Both the position numbers and the translations under genes were made by a program. From assembly GCA_030998015.1 (NCBI GenBank), contig JARWMV010000250.1:558001-622000 (forward strand): 64,000 bases of DNA, given 5' to 3'. Below the pieces are notes generated by a model. The model searched no databases and was not told the origin of the DNA. It saw nothing but the letters and a program-made list of their open reading frames with translations. Positions 48,489 through 60,613 of this stretch are shown here, piece by piece (position 1 is the stretch's first letter; each line of letters starts with the position of its first letter). This stretch comes from Ceratorhiza oryzae-sativae. Lineage: Eukaryota; Basidiomycota; Agaricomycetes; Cantharellales; Ceratobasidiaceae.

Positions 48489-50009
48489 TTGTTATTCGGT
48501 AATGTGCTGTCGGGTGGAATGGATGCAAGGTATCAATCTAGTAAATTCAGCTTCAATGCTTCTCGATCACCGGTTTTGTGGTTGCATACTTGATATTGTA
48601 ATACCATCGTTCTCGACTACCTAGCGGCCCACGTGTAGCCACCCTGCACCACCGTTCAACATGGATTACAACTTGTGCATAAAATAGTCATGGCCGAAGC
48701 CACATGACTATACTTTTTTGCCTACATATTTAAAGACATACGCAAACACAACGGTCAAACCGGCCCAACAGAACAACAGACACGAACGGCCGGAAACGAG
48801 GTACGGAGGGGCGCAACGGGGGACAGAGGTCAAACCGCCAAACGGCGCACTAAAGGCAGAGCGCGGTCATCATACGACTATACCATGTGCCCCCAGACGC
48901 GTTGGGCACTACAACCGCCAGTCGTCAGGAGACACTTTTAGAGCCATCACTCCAACATTTGCCGGATTTTTTGCGGTGAGATTTTAATCATGCATCAATG
49001 ACTACTGAAATTCCAAAGATTCCTTAAGTCTATCAAGGGCTGTGGAGAATGAGTCAAAACGTATGAACCTGAAAGGTATCACTGCCGTGAGTTTATACGG
49101 ACCAAACCGGTACGATGCAAAGCGCTAGGAAAGAAAACACACAACGCGCAGAGTGATGATGGCAAAGCTTTTGCCCACTCCTATCCAGATATCACGCCTA
49201 TTCGATACTTGGACCTGCCCTTACACTGGTCATTCTCTAGCACGACATCGGGAACGCGCCTAAGTTGGGGTTAATGATTGTTCGATGCACCAGCCCTAAC
49301 AAGAAATACATCCCTACCAGCATAAACCCAGCTAGCCTGGATTCGTTTGGGAAGCCTTTCCTCAAACAGCACTTAGGCTTGGAGGTGTCGGGCTTCTACT
49401 CGAACAAAGCCCACAAGGTCTGGTGAAGAGCCAGTGGAATCGATCAGCCGAATTTCAAATTTCAATATGTGATAACAAGCCTTCTATAACTTATAATTGT
49501 ACGCGACAGTGTCTCAATGGATGTATTCTATTGCGATTGGCTCTCATCCACATGTAGACCCTGCTCATCTCGATCACACCTTGTTGGATTCGATAGGAAC
49601 AAGATGGCGCCATCCCCTCAAGGCTGTGCTCTGGGGCGGGGAGTTCGGCGTCTCACTCAGCACCTAACGCCAGGTGGAGGTTCTCATCCAGCGAGACGCG
49701 TTGTGTGGGACAAACAGACTCAAGCACGCATTACTCAGCGAGGAAATTGCCATATTTGGCTAAAAGCTGGCTCGAAAGTGGATTAGCTAATCGCGGAGTG
49801 AATAATATGTTCTGTCTGCCCCACGTTTTCGGCCTCGGTTTTCCTCTATGATTCGTCAATGACCAATCAACCCGGAGATAGGCTTATGCATGCGGGGATG
49901 GGGCGAACAGACGGCGTGCATCGCGCCAGCGTTATAAAGCGCGCATGATTCAAGCGGACCGACGACATCTGCCTCAGCAGCTCGTGCAGCAAGTCGAGCC
50001 TTTTCACTA
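48489..50009. other. Long stretch without a recognised gene
   Basis: Frames at 48718-48987 and 49517-49786 are short and show no family features. The last few hundred bases should include the MFS2 promoter. A CAGGAGA/AAAGACG-like repeat was looked for and not found. Confidence 0.35.
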
Positions 50010-51862
50010 ATGGAGACGACACTTGCACCTACCGCTGGGCCTTCTCCTGCTCCTACCGTCGTCGAAAACTTGGAACAAGACGACATCAAGACAATAGGAC
50101 CTGAAGTCACCGAGTCTTCTTCACTTGCAAGCCTATCCTCTCTCCAAAAGAATGTGCTCTTGGCGATCTTCTGTCTCGGGCAGTTCCTCGACATTATGAA
50201 CACGTCCGCAATGCTTCCGGCGTTACCAGCCACCTCCGCGACGGTTGGTCTGACCGAGAGCGATTCGGTATGGCTCTTCGCGGCTTATCAAGCCACGTTT
50301 GCCGGGTTTCTGCTGATCGTAAGTCCAGCTTCCATGTCTTCAAACATTCAATAGCTCATTACTTCTATAGAGTGGTCGAATTTCTGATATTTATGGCCCC
50401 AAGCCTGCATTTGTGGTTGGCTCCCTATTCTTTGGTGCGACGTCCCTTGGCGCGGGCTTCCTCAACAATCGCATTGCGCTGCTGGTGCTTCGGGCTCTCC
50501 AAGGCATTGGTGCTTCTCACACGATCCCATCGGCGCTCAGTATGATTGTGCAGATGTTTCCGGAGCCTCACAAGCAACAGCGTGCCATTGGGTTGTTCGG
50601 TGCATCTGGGGCTATCGCAAATGGTGAATGAATCTTGGACCAGGAGTAAAAAATGGAGGCTAATACGTTTTGTAGTCCTTGGAACCATTGTTGGTGCCAT
50701 TCTTGTGCAGTATGCTTCGTGGAGATGGATCTTCTGGTTCATCGCCATCGTTTCCATCCCGGCAGCTAGTGCCTGTATCATCTTGATCCCAAGGACCACC
50801 GGCCGCAAGGATGCTAAGGCCTCTCAGCTCGATGTACTAGGAATTTCCTTCCTCATTGGTGTGTATTTCTCATCCATCTCTCTGGCTCTCACTGACGTGT
50901 TTAAAATCCATAGCCGCTATTGTACTCTTTGTATATGCTCTCACTACGGGCTCCGTTTCTGGCTGGCGCTCTGGAGGTGTACTGGCACCTTTCTTCGTTT
51001 CTATCGCTCTCTTTGTCACGTTCTTCATTTGGGAGACTCGCGTCGACGAATTGAACGCTGCACTGTAAGTTTGATCCGTTGGCTTTACTACAAATATCTT
51101 CTAACAATTGTCTATTAGTCCTCCTAAACTTTGGTTCTACCCAAACTTTGCAGTCTTATTTGGCACGGCTTTGATGCCCTTCTTCTGGTACATGCAAATG
51201 TACTTGACATTCCGCCCTACTGGCAAGACTATCTCCACTGGTCCACGATCATTACAGGCGTCAAATTGTAAGTAGGCGGTTCATTCATCTGTGATACAAA
51301 CTCATGAATTAAATTACACAGCCTGCCACTCGGTGTAGTCGCGGGCCCAATCATGGTCAATGGGGGCCGCATCGCTGGAATTGGTCGCCCCAAGCCCTTG
51401 ATTTTGAGCGGTTTGATCCTTGCCTTTATCGCAACGATCCTTCTACCGTTCTCATCTCGGCCGAGTGACCGATACTGGCCTCTCGTCTTCCCGGCATTTA
51501 TCATCGGAAGCGCAGGTACCGCCGTCGTCTTCGTCCTCGCCAACATCTCGATCTTCCAAACCACACCCCCAGAGTACGCCGGAACTGTCGGTGCAGTCTT
51601 CAACTCGGCTCTTCAGCTCGGTGGTGCGATCGGTTCATCTGCGACGACGTCCATCCAAGCGTCGATCGACGAGCGAGTCGTACGCGAGGGCACGTTCGAC
51701 GGGACCCATTTCCAAGGACGCGCTGCGGCGTTGTGGTTCCTGCTGGCTTGGGTCGGGCTGGTTGCGATTGGTGTTGCAGTGTTTTATAAGGTCGCGAAAG
51801 CTCCGGCGAAAGATGTTGAGGGAAAGGAAGTAGATGAGAAGCCTCCGGTGGTTATGCATTAG
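50010..51862 (+). CDS. MFS transporter, DHA2-like (one frame break)
   Basis: Start at 50010 gives METTLAPTAGPSPAPTVVEN. The first helix is VLLAIFCLGQFLDIMNTSAM with the family's early Asp. Motif A reads GRISDIYGPKPAFVVG after an intron near 50319-50371. Next come LRALQGIGASHTIPSA and motif C-like GLFGASGAIANVLGTIVG joined across an intron near 50625-50675. Then WRWIFWFIAIVSIPAA, KPLILSGLILAFIATILLPF, PPEYAGTVGAVFNSALQLG, and a last helix FLLAWVGLVAIGVAVFY, ending PPVVMH at 51862. Role: proton-coupled export of small molecules. At about 51206 one base (GG to G) seems missing: the text should run MYL then DIPPYWQDYLHW but reads FRPTGK. All other joins are clean GT-AG introns. Confidence 0.88.
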
Positions 51863-52721
51863 ATACATGGTTTCTTTCCGTGTTTTTTCGTCTGTCAAGG
51901 TTTTATCATGGGGTCTAATATTTGATAGAGTTTGATGCTTGAGCCTATGTGCCATTAATCCAGCTACTTTGTGGCACGCCCAGCGGCATTGTTGGAGAGT
52001 GGATATGTATTTGTATTTACAGAATATGCATATATGCGTAGTGTACAGGATGACGCTTGTATCAGAATTCGCCTGGTTTATTCAAAAAGGGGTTGGGTGT
52101 TGGGCAAGTTAGCCAAGCCTGTTCGAGTGGCTTAATGTTGACTAATAAGTACTTCATACCTTGCATGCGGCTGTGACTTGGTTATCCAATGCCAGCTCAA
52201 TTCACGAGGCGACGTCGATGGTTTGCATTATGAATCCCATGAGCAAAATGTTCAGCTATTCTCCTTTTCCAGGAGCCCTTGAGTACTTAGACGGTGCCAT
52301 CGAAGTAATCCTCCTAACCCCTTGGCCTGCCTACTTAAAAAACTTTGTATGTTGTAATTTAGCCTGTTGGACAAGATAGTTTTACCCCAAATGAAATAGA
52401 AGCCGCAATTGGCGTTGAAGCATGTGACAATGAGCTATGGGTGCGCCAGCCTGGTTATTTCTACTCCCAATCGGCCGCACGATCTATATCTACAAGAGGC
52501 GCGCATGACATTCATCGATTGAACTATCTAGATTTTCCACTATCGAATAATTCCTTTGGGCCTAGAATCCAAAAGAAACGTTTGAGTTTCATCCCCACTT
52601 TGATAGCGTCATTGTATGCCCTGTGTAGAAAGCCATACTATTCACTCTAGACAGGTACGAGTGGATCCTCGCCTGAGGTCCAATCATTCTTGTATATTCC
52701 AAAATGCCTATAACCATTTTT
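51863..52721. other. Convergent region between MFS2 and the BTB gene
   Basis: Both neighbours end here. Small frames at 52161-52379 and 52441-52650 have no recognisable features. Confidence 0.35.
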
Positions 52722-53953
52722 TCAACTCAGACAATCATGATACTTTTGCGCAATTTCCGTAAACAAAACGTCTAGCTTGTCGTCAACGACCGTCAGGAGT
52801 TGGGGTGCACAAGTGCAAGTCGCTGATTTTGTACTCTCCGCAAGCTTCTGTCGCACCGTCGGCAGCCTACACAATGCGTTTACTCCGGTAAGCGGTGAAT
52901 CCTTGAGGAGGTCTTGCCGTTGAAATAACTGGCTCATCGAGTTGAAAAAATTCTGAGAACATCTAGGGAAACAAGCTGGTCGCTGTGTACCGACTCCGGC
53001 TAATAATTCAGCTTGATCATGTACCCATTTAGTGGGGAGTGTCGAAGGCAGTGGCGTCAGGTAAGCCTGCGCAGCAAATAGCTTGGCACGTTCGTTGCTA
53101 GTCAGGACTTCCCATAACTTTGATTGGTGCCCTTCGTCTAGTACGGCACAGAAGAGGTGACCAAACACAGCTGGATGTTGCACTTTGAGATCTGAATTTC
53201 TGTAAAAGGGGACCAACCGACGACCTGAAAACGTGATGGACAAAGGGTTCTTCCAGGAGCAAGTTTCGCATTGGATAATATTGCGAACTTCATGCTCCAT
53301 CTCTCGTTCCGATGTGAGTTTGGAATAAGTGAGGGCCAAAAGCAAGTCTGTATACGAAAGGAATGATGGTGTAATTCCGGCCGCAAAGTGTATAACTTGT
53401 TTGAGTTGACCCGTTGCCCAGCTTTGCACAGCGTCCATACAAAATTTGTAGGCAAGGCAAGCAATATCAAGCTGGCGTTGGAAAGTTCGGGAGCAGGCGA
53501 TAGATTCTTCTGGAGGACCAAACAGCAAACGTCGGTACTCATGATCGGTGGCACTAGATAGCGTGATATATCAACATCATATTCAATATTCGGAAATGAT
53601 AGAGACCGACTTTCCATAGAAGAAGAGTAGCAGGTTTCGAAACTGACTTGCACTGAGATGAGGAATAGCAATCGGATTTTCGTCAGTTGTCCCTTCTTCG
53701 GTAATAGGAGACGTAGAGTTTGTATTTTCTTGGTTCGGGAGACGAAGCATGTCTTCAAACACCTCGGATTGGGAGGTTAAGAGCGAACGTTGGACCTGGC
53801 AGTAGCATGCCCTGGTATGTTTAGTGGTGATCGAATTTAGGCACGAAGCTTTGGTGACCTTACCTTGAAGAGATATCCACCCACAAGAAATATCGCGCTC
53901 CCGTCCTCGAAGTAGTATCTAGAGTCGCGATGTCTCAACCCTGAATTGGACAT
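52722..53953 (-). CDS. BTB/POZ-domain protein
   Basis: Start at 53953 gives MSNSGLRHRDSRYYFEDGSA, followed by IFLVGGYLFK. An intron then leads to VQRSLLTSQSEVFEDMLRLP, the classic BTB dimer core in which a buried ligand-like strand is followed by a helix holding the F-x-D-M-L pattern. HLSASQFRNLLLFFYG follows. A second intron joins to ATDHEYRRLLFGPPEES, then helices RQLDIACLAYKFCMDAVQSW typical of the region after BTB in fungal proteins. A Cys-rich segment (CETCSW) lies further on. It ends AQKYHDCLS at 52722. Many such genes occur in agaricomycetes and may serve as Cullin-3 adaptors; the partner is unknown. The frame is intact across two introns. Confidence 0.82.
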
Positions 53954-55007
53954 GGAAATACTGGACTGAGGGATATTTGGGAGGGGTAACCACCTATTAT
54001 CGTGGGTGATCCTTGGCCTATTGATCATGGAATGTGAGAACACCACACGATATAAGGTCAATGATGCATTGAAAGTATATATCAAGCGGCCACCCAACCA
54101 GCGCTGAGGAAACTCCTGGTTTAAGGAACCACCTTGAGCATCACGGGGAGAAGACTAACCTCGGCCGGTTCTTGGTTACGCATGCCGTGGCGGGGAATGC
54201 ATCAGGTAAGTTCGCATGGGCTCTAGAGGCTATTGGAACCCAGGAATGTGCAGAGGCAAACGGCCCTCTGGAGAGCCTCCTGGAACTTGAGGAGCCTAGA
54301 AGCGTGATGTATAAGCAGTAGCTTCAAATGTGTCAGTATGTAGATTTTTGCCCAAAAGTGTTGCGCTTAGGCCAGTAATTTGCGTTTTTCTCACCGAATT
54401 CTAATGCATTCAAGCTTCTAATCGAACATATAGGCTGCTTGAGACCTGGGGCATCAGCTGACCGATGTTTATAAATTTGAAATTTGCGCATGCAGGCTAG
54501 GCCTCCAGGTCAAACAGGAAATTGCTTACTGGTTTGAAACACTTTCTCACACGTGTTTGCAACACTTAGTCATTGTTTCTAACCAGTTTTCTGGGAAATT
54601 TTCACATGCTGTGAGACTGTTAGTCAGCAGCATGTATAATAGGCCAAGTAAATTGCATTTGTCACTTAATCTTTGCCAAGACACTTCTTCTACCTAATGT
54701 CAACCTCACAGCTGCCTCAAGTGTTCAGAACTTGTCTGTGGAGTTTCAGATTGATCCACTGCTTATTGAGTGACTTCATCAGCTTTTCAATCCCCCCAAT
54801 TCTCTCTCTGATTGTGCTGGCATATATCCATTCATTGGATTTACACTTCAACCTTGCAACATCAGCCATTATGGCTCAAAACAGAAAGCTCTAGACCACA
54901 AACTCCAGCTGATTTTTGGTACTTGAGCTAGCAGTAGCATGATAGAATTCTGGGGTGGTGGAGGATCATTAGAAGCAATTGTACATACATTCTATAAATA
55001 TATAGAC
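53954..55007. other. Upstream of the BTB gene, transition into transposon region
   Basis: The first 100-200 bases should hold the BTB promoter. Beyond about 54.3 kb the base composition changes visibly: CG dinucleotides become rare. No gene is recognised. Confidence 0.4.
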
Positions 55008-55323
55008 TGTCATGACCTGATGTGGCACTGGACATTTATTTAGTATTTTTCCATAATTTTCTGAGATACCTTGTCTAAGTTTACTAGTCATGTGACTCAA
55101 GGAACATTCTGGAATCTTTGTAAGACACTGACATGTCAACATGTGATATTGGTTTGCCAATTGTTGTTTGCAACTATGTAGACAAGGCTGCGCATCTGTG
55201 AATATATAAGGAGGGTCAAGTTTGAGGGGGCTCCCCAAGAACTTGACCTCCTGTTGTGAGTGTTATCAAGTTCTCCCTTAGAGATTAGTATTAGGATGTG
55301 ACACTAGGTCAAGTTCTTCTACA
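55008..55323 (+). repeat. LTR-like sequence 1
   Basis: Begins TGTCATGACC and ends GGTCAAGTTCTTCTACA. It carries a TATATAAGG box and an AACTTGACCTCCTG stretch like the LTR at 62769-63163, whose end is GGTCAAGTTCTTGACA. Length about 316. Likely from a related Ty3-type element. Confidence 0.5.
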
Positions 55324-55720
55324 GTTGCAAGGGCTCCCTTCCCCATTCCACCACCCCTTGCCTCTGTGCACCCTTCAGGGCTCAGCCCATCCATATTCAA
55401 CATTGTTGCCATTTGTGGCTTTTATACCATATTTGGTATCTGTCTTTGAGAATTGAGAAGCAGCCCCATACTAGCCCACTGGGAATAGCTGAAGGGTCCA
55501 GACTGCATAATAATCAAAAGCAGAAAGGAACTAGGCAGTACCAAGTGTCTACAAGGTGGATGTTGCCTATCACTCACCCCTAGGTGTCTGCACCATCACC
55601 ACACATGTTGCAGTCAGTGAACCACCTGCTTGCAAAAAACCCACTATACATCACACCCACCCAAGGCAGTAGATTATAGGAAGGGATTGTACAATGCTAG
55701 GTGGGGAGCAGCCATAGTGT

Positions 55721-56568
55721 TTGAGAATGAAAACCTGTTCAAGAACTAGTGCACCACAAGCCCTCTGGTGTGAGGCACACCCCTTTTTTTTTCTAGCCTA
55801 CTACTCCCATCAATCAGTAAGTCCTCCACTACAAGGTGTGATCAATCTGTTTATTCCCTGTCAAGTGCTGCACTCCCTTGAAGGATTCATATACAACTTC
55901 CTTCTAACCATTGCCCTACAAATATATATGATCCTCATATCAATCAATCCCCTACACTATGCAGAACAAAAGGGAGAAATTACACAGTTACAAAGGGAAC
56001 TCTCTGAACAACAAAACATACTACAAACCCTATATGAGGATCTCTACTTTACCAAACAAAATCTCCATCCTGACATCACTGGGCAGGAAATACTAGAGCA
56101 AGTTTGAGAAGTCTTTTCTGATTGCTTTCATCCAGATTACACCTGAACCAAAGAAAATAATCTGGCATTTCTCCAAAATATCCAAACATGACCTTGCATC
56201 ACTCCATGGACCCATGGGCAAACTGACCTGACTCCCAGGCTTCCCAAATATCATACCCACACCAGGACCTTTTGATCTCAAGTTTTGCCCCCAATCAAGG
56301 GGAGAGCACTATGCAACCCAACAGAGTGCAGGCAATCCTAATTGTGATGCAACAATTTATGGTCAAATGCTGGGCACAATTTGACACCCTTGATGTAAAA
56401 TTAAACAGTATCTACAAATATATGCCAGATATGCACACCATATGCAATGTAGGGCAAGCTGTGAGTGAATCTGAAGGAAGGCTCCAGGTGGAAATATATG
56501 GGCAAAACAACCAATTAAATGCCATTTACAACAATACTCAAGCCCTTCTTGCCCAATCTGTTGCCTGA
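55721..56568 (+). pseudogene. Decayed retroelement reading frames (gag-like)
   Basis: Two frames lie downstream of the LTR-like sequence. One at 55721-56107 contains a coiled-coil type stretch, GEITQLQRELSEQQNILQTL. The other at 56272-56568 reads VQAILIVMQQFMVKCWAQF. Between them many stops interrupt the reading. Position after an LTR and the helical, polar character suggest a gag remnant; no zinc knuckle or enzyme domain is seen. Confidence 0.4.
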
Positions 56569-56599
56569 CAACTTACAGGTACACAATGTATTCCACTTG

Positions 56600-56968
56600 T
56601 TGATGATGACAAGTCAGGTGACAAGGAAAATAGTAAGAAAAAGAAAGAACTTGTATTTGATGAGAGGTCAAGTTCTTGAGGAGTCCTCTGTGAACTTGAC
56701 CTGGTTTATATACATGACCACATCATAACAAACAAGTCCATACAGTGAGTCATGACCAATAAGAGATAGAAGGAATAGAAGCAACTGTGGAACTGCAGAA
56801 TTTCACATCAGAGTTGAAATACATCTTGGTTATTGGTCGGAACATCCCCTGAATCACATGACACAGATATACCATAAAAGGCAAGTATGTTTTTTTGAAA
56901 GAATCTCATAAAATGTAATAAATCAAGAAAATATTATAGAGTGGATATATGTGTGTCAGTTCATGACA
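56600..56968 (-). repeat. LTR copy in reverse orientation, CpG-depleted
   Basis: Reverse complement of 62769-63163 over some 370 bases, with an intact TGTCA start at 56968. It lacks about 20 bases at the other end. Most differences are TG or CA where the other copy has CG, for example CTGTGAAC against CTGCGAAC. Confidence 0.85.
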
Positions 56969-57077
56969 AAAATCATTCCAAGAACAACATGTGATTTCTC
57001 TGTTGTTTATTTACTGACAAAGTCATTTTGTAGATATAAATTGGTTGGCATTTACCTCTGGAAACACCACACCAACC

Positions 57078-57551
57078 ATGGCCAACCTCATTATCATCAT
57101 TGCTGTTACTCTCCCCATCGCTCTCATGGTCTTTGCAATCCTTTACTACCTCTACAGCTTAGGGGAAGATTTTATATGGATCGCACCTGGCCAACAGATA
57201 GTAATGGAGTACTCCAACTTGGAGCACACCATAACTGTCACTGGCAGAGTAGTTATCTCTCTGACATACAGGCTAGTATACCTTAGCAGGCAGAGAACCC
57301 TCTGGACTGTCAAGCCAGCCAACATCCTCTCCATAGCATTGGTGAGGAATCACAGGCAGTATAGTCCTTACAGGGGCCCAGGCAACAGAGGCATGCCCTC
57401 TGAGCTATTTATCCTGCCAGACCATCCATACTGTAAGTCCAAAATCTATTTACTGGGTTTAATGCTTATGGTACTGGACAGATCAAATGCAAGGGATGGA
57501 GCAACAGCAATACTTAGGATCTTTTCTACAGCTGTAGATAATATTACCTAA
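57078..57551 (+). CDS. Orphan single-helix membrane protein
   Basis: From the ATG at 57078 (ACCATGG context) the frame reads MANLIIIIAVTLPIALMVFA, a strong membrane helix, followed by YYLYSLGEDFIWIAPGQQ and a mixed tail of about 130 residues ending AVDNIT at 57551. No known domain. It lies between LTR-derived sequences, so it could be an orphan transposon-borne gene. An uninterrupted frame of 158 codons in CpG-poor sequence gives mild support. Confidence 0.4.
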   Translation: MANLIIIIAVTLPIALMVFAILYYLYSLGEDFIWIAPGQQIVMEYSNLEHTITVTGRVVISLTYRLVYLSRQRTLWTVKPANILSIALVRNHRQYSPYRGPGNRGMPSELFILPDHPYCKSKIYLLGLMLMVLDRSNARDGATAILRIFSTAVDNIT

Positions 57552-57995
57552 GCTTGGTAAGTCAGATCTTTCCTGATCATCTTATCAAGATCACTGATCT
57601 ATTTGGATCAATCACATCTAGTCCCCATCAAGAAACCTTTCCCCTTATCTTCTCTTTAAGTCTTGTACCAGAACTTTCTGTATATAGATTTAAAGTATAA
57701 AGTTGTCTGATCCCCTAAGCAATCATCAGAATGAGTCACTGCAAAGTAATCTCAGTTGACTGCTTGGACTGATCACCAGCTGCAAGGTTTAAGGACTAGA
57801 TAAGAAAGATCTGGAAGGATCAGCATGTGATAACTGTACAGATAACAGCAGAGCACACTCTATTTGGCCAGTTACAAGCTTCTTTTACTTGGAGTAAGCT
57901 TCCTATTGGCAACTGGATGTGAAATACATGCAGTATAAGATTTGTGTTGTCTCTAAGGTACTACAGCTGTATACTGCACAGTTTACCCTCTAAAC

Positions 57996-58831
57996 ATGCC
58001 TGACTACTCAATTGAATGTCCCCAGACTCCCAGCACTCATCTGGACATTCTGGAGCATTGCTTTATGGGCCTCAGATGGGAATGCACTAGGGTGCGATCT
58101 CAAAACAGGCAGAATAAGAAACAATCTAGAAGGGAGGGCATTGAGCCTGCTCCTGATGTGCCACTTCCTGTGTATCCCAATCCAGCTCCCTCTCTGCTCT
58201 ATCCTCCACTTCCAACGTATCCATTGGAAGCTCCCAGTCAAGGCCCTCATTTTGAGATTGGATGGCTGACTCCCCCCTCTCCTGGGTTGGAGCCAACCCC
58301 ATTTGATCTGGTCTTGATGCATGGATGGGGCAGGAGAGATGAAAGGCCTGTGCCTCCCCCAAGGAGCATAAGCCCTGTTGACTATGAGGAGTTCCTGGAG
58401 AGGATGGACTGGTAAGTTCTTGACTTTGATTGAGTCAAGATCTAAAGCTGATCTGTTTAGGGATTATGCACATTGGCCCCATGAGGCTTCCAGAGAGCCT
58501 TCCATGCTCTCTGAAGAGCCTAGTGATGGGGAATATGAGCCAGGAGAAGAGCTCCCTGAATATCAGTGAGTTTGCTTCTTTGGAGTCAAGATCTAAAGTT
58601 GACTTGTTTAGACTCACTTACCCTCCTTCCCCTTCTCCTGAATACCAGCCAGAATCACCCTCTGACTCACTTTCTGATGAAACTGAGTCATCTGGTGATC
58701 TTCTGGTGATGGAGTTGGCCTTAGAAAGTAGGGTACAGGAGTTGAAAAGGGAACTAGTGGAAGAAGTAGGAAACCTCAGAGCTGCTCAAAGACGTTTGAG
58801 GGATATCTTGGAGACCAATGACATGTACTAG
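57996..58831 (+). CDS. Orphan Pro-rich protein with C-terminal coiled coil, twin introns
   Basis: Start at 57996 gives MPDYSIECPQTPSTHLDILE. The first exon is rich in Pro (VPLPVYPNPAPSLLYPPLP). Two introns at 58412-58460 and 58566-58611 join to YAHWPHEASREPSMLSEEPS and then LTYPPSPSPEYQPESPSDS, with an acidic Ser-rich middle. The end is a heptad-like helix, ELALESRVQELKRELVEEVG, finishing LETNDMY at 58831. Splicing both introns keeps one frame of about 240 residues. The introns are near copies of each other. I recognise no family. The setting, flanked by LTR-like pieces, suggests a gag-like or domesticated protein. Confidence 0.5.
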
Positions 58832-58965
58832 ATTGGTTTGCTTGGAATTCATGTGATTGTCCCCCACTTCCACCTGTGTGAACTTAAGGGATAACCCTGT
58901 AATTTCAAGGAGAAAACTAAGACATCTCTGAGCTATAAAGGCAGCCCTTGAGAGCCCTCTCTCCT

Positions 58966-59480
58966 TGTCATGGCCTAGACCATGACACAGATTTTATTAT
59001 GATTTTCGTATATTTTATAAATCTCTCTTTTTCATATTTTTGGACAAGTCCTGTTTAATTGGATATATGCATAGGATTACTTACATGATCATGTGACCTT
59101 GTTGTTGTTTACATTTTGTTTTTACCTTCTGGAATATTCTGTTACATGGCACCATTCTTACATTGTACAATAGTTGTCTCACACCATATGTGTATTTGAT
59201 ATAGCTCATTGTATGAATATATAAGGGAGAGTCTGAGAGCCTTAAGCCTCAGAACTTGACCTCCTGTCATATCCCTTCTACTACCTGTGTGACTTACAGT
59301 CCATAGTCCCTGCCCAGTCCTCTTAAGGACAAGTGCACATACTCCTGCATCCTTGTGTCTCATCACACCCTCACTGTGCGTCCTACCTTAGATGTTGTCA
59401 GTAAAGCCTCTGGCATCACTGCCCATAGGCTTGTCATTGCCACTTAGGTGTTTGACATTACTGTTCAGGTCGTAGCTCTG
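58966..59480 (+). repeat. LTR-like sequence 2
   Basis: Begins TGTCATGGCC. A TATATAAGG box at about 59219 is followed by CAGAACTTGACCTCCTGT, as in LTR-like sequence 1. The end is not clear. Probably a related but diverged LTR. Confidence 0.4.
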
Positions 59481-59560
59481 ACACTCCTCAGCAGTTCAAC
59501 ACCCTCTGGTTCTACAGTTCTACTACTCTTTTATCTTCATATTCTCATCTTCTTTCAACC

Positions 59561-60613
59561 ATGCAGACTCCTCCCTCCATGTTGAATGATGTCCAGATTT
59601 TGGCCAGCATCAACTCAATCCTGTCCTGCAAGCACTTCCATGTGTTTGCTAGTGTCATGTGTCAGGGGGAGAGTAAGTTCTTCAGTGGCCCATCCATCCT
59701 AGAGTGCAAGTTCAGGGAGGGCATTGAAGTACAGCACAGTGTAGGTCAGAGCTGGTATAAGGATGGCTGGTACCTGAGTGACCAAACCATTCATCTCTTA
59801 CTGATGCTCTATTGCAAGTGTGTGACTGTGTTGCCACTTTCTGCAATGATGGAGGCCTTAAGAAGGCTGAGGCTTTGAACAGCTTTGGAGTGGACTCACC
59901 TCTGTATGTGCAATTTAGGGTGGCAAATATTGCTTACCCTCTAGAGCCAGAAAAGGGTTTTCATATCCAGGACTGGCATGAGCCTTTTGATTCCTTCCCT
60001 GACCTGATCTACACAGTAGTTCATCTCCAAATCTGGGGCAATCACATGCTGAGTGCCTTGAACCATCTGGCTTGCTCTAGGGGGCTTGTTCCAGATGAAG
60101 GACACTTGCTGGAGCTTCCTCCTGTGCCCTGTGGGATTCTGGCATTTGCCCAGTGCACCTGGGATAAGTATTTGCTTGAACACCCTTATGGGAGCTGGGA
60201 GTTGCCTGCAGATGATGGAGTCCCTGCTGTTTGGGGAAACAATGTAGTAGGTGCCTCCTAGCTCATGCTTTCTTCATTTGCTGACTCTTAATTAGTGCTA
60301 CCTGGTGGCCCTATCAGAGGAATATTCTCATAGGACAGCTAAGGCTAAATATGAAGAATGGTGGGCAGGGCAGAAGGATAAGAAGCTTAATGCTCGCCTT
60401 AGAATTTTCTTTGGCGATAAAGCCTCTGAGGCTGCAGAACCTTCTATGAGCCCTGAGCCTTCTTTTGGAGATGAAGATTCAGATTCTGAGACTCTCAGTG
60501 GCTCCTGCCCTCCTTCACCTCCCAGTACTCCTGAACCTTGTCTTAGTAACAAAGGAAAGGAAAGGGAGCACATTTACATCAGCTCTGATGATGAGGGATA
60601 TGATTCTCTCTAA
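59561..60613 (+). CDS. Orphan protein with acidic Ser/Pro tail (one frame break)
   Basis: Start at 59561 gives MQTPPSMLNDVQILASINSI. The frame slips at about 59818, where one G (AAGTG for AAGGTG) would restore CDCVATFCNDGGLKKAEALN. Then PLYVQFRVANIAYPLEPEKG, FDSFPDLIYTVVHLQIWGNH and LAFAQCTWDKYLLEHPYGSW follow. An intron (GTAGTAGGTGCC...AATTAG, about 60245-60294) joins to YLVALSEEYSHRTAKAKYEE. The tail is acidic and Ser/Pro-rich (SPEPSFGDEDSDSETLSGS) and ends DEGYDSL at 60613. Unknown family; likely a capsid-like or structural protein of a retroelement, or a captured gene. Confidence 0.45.
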
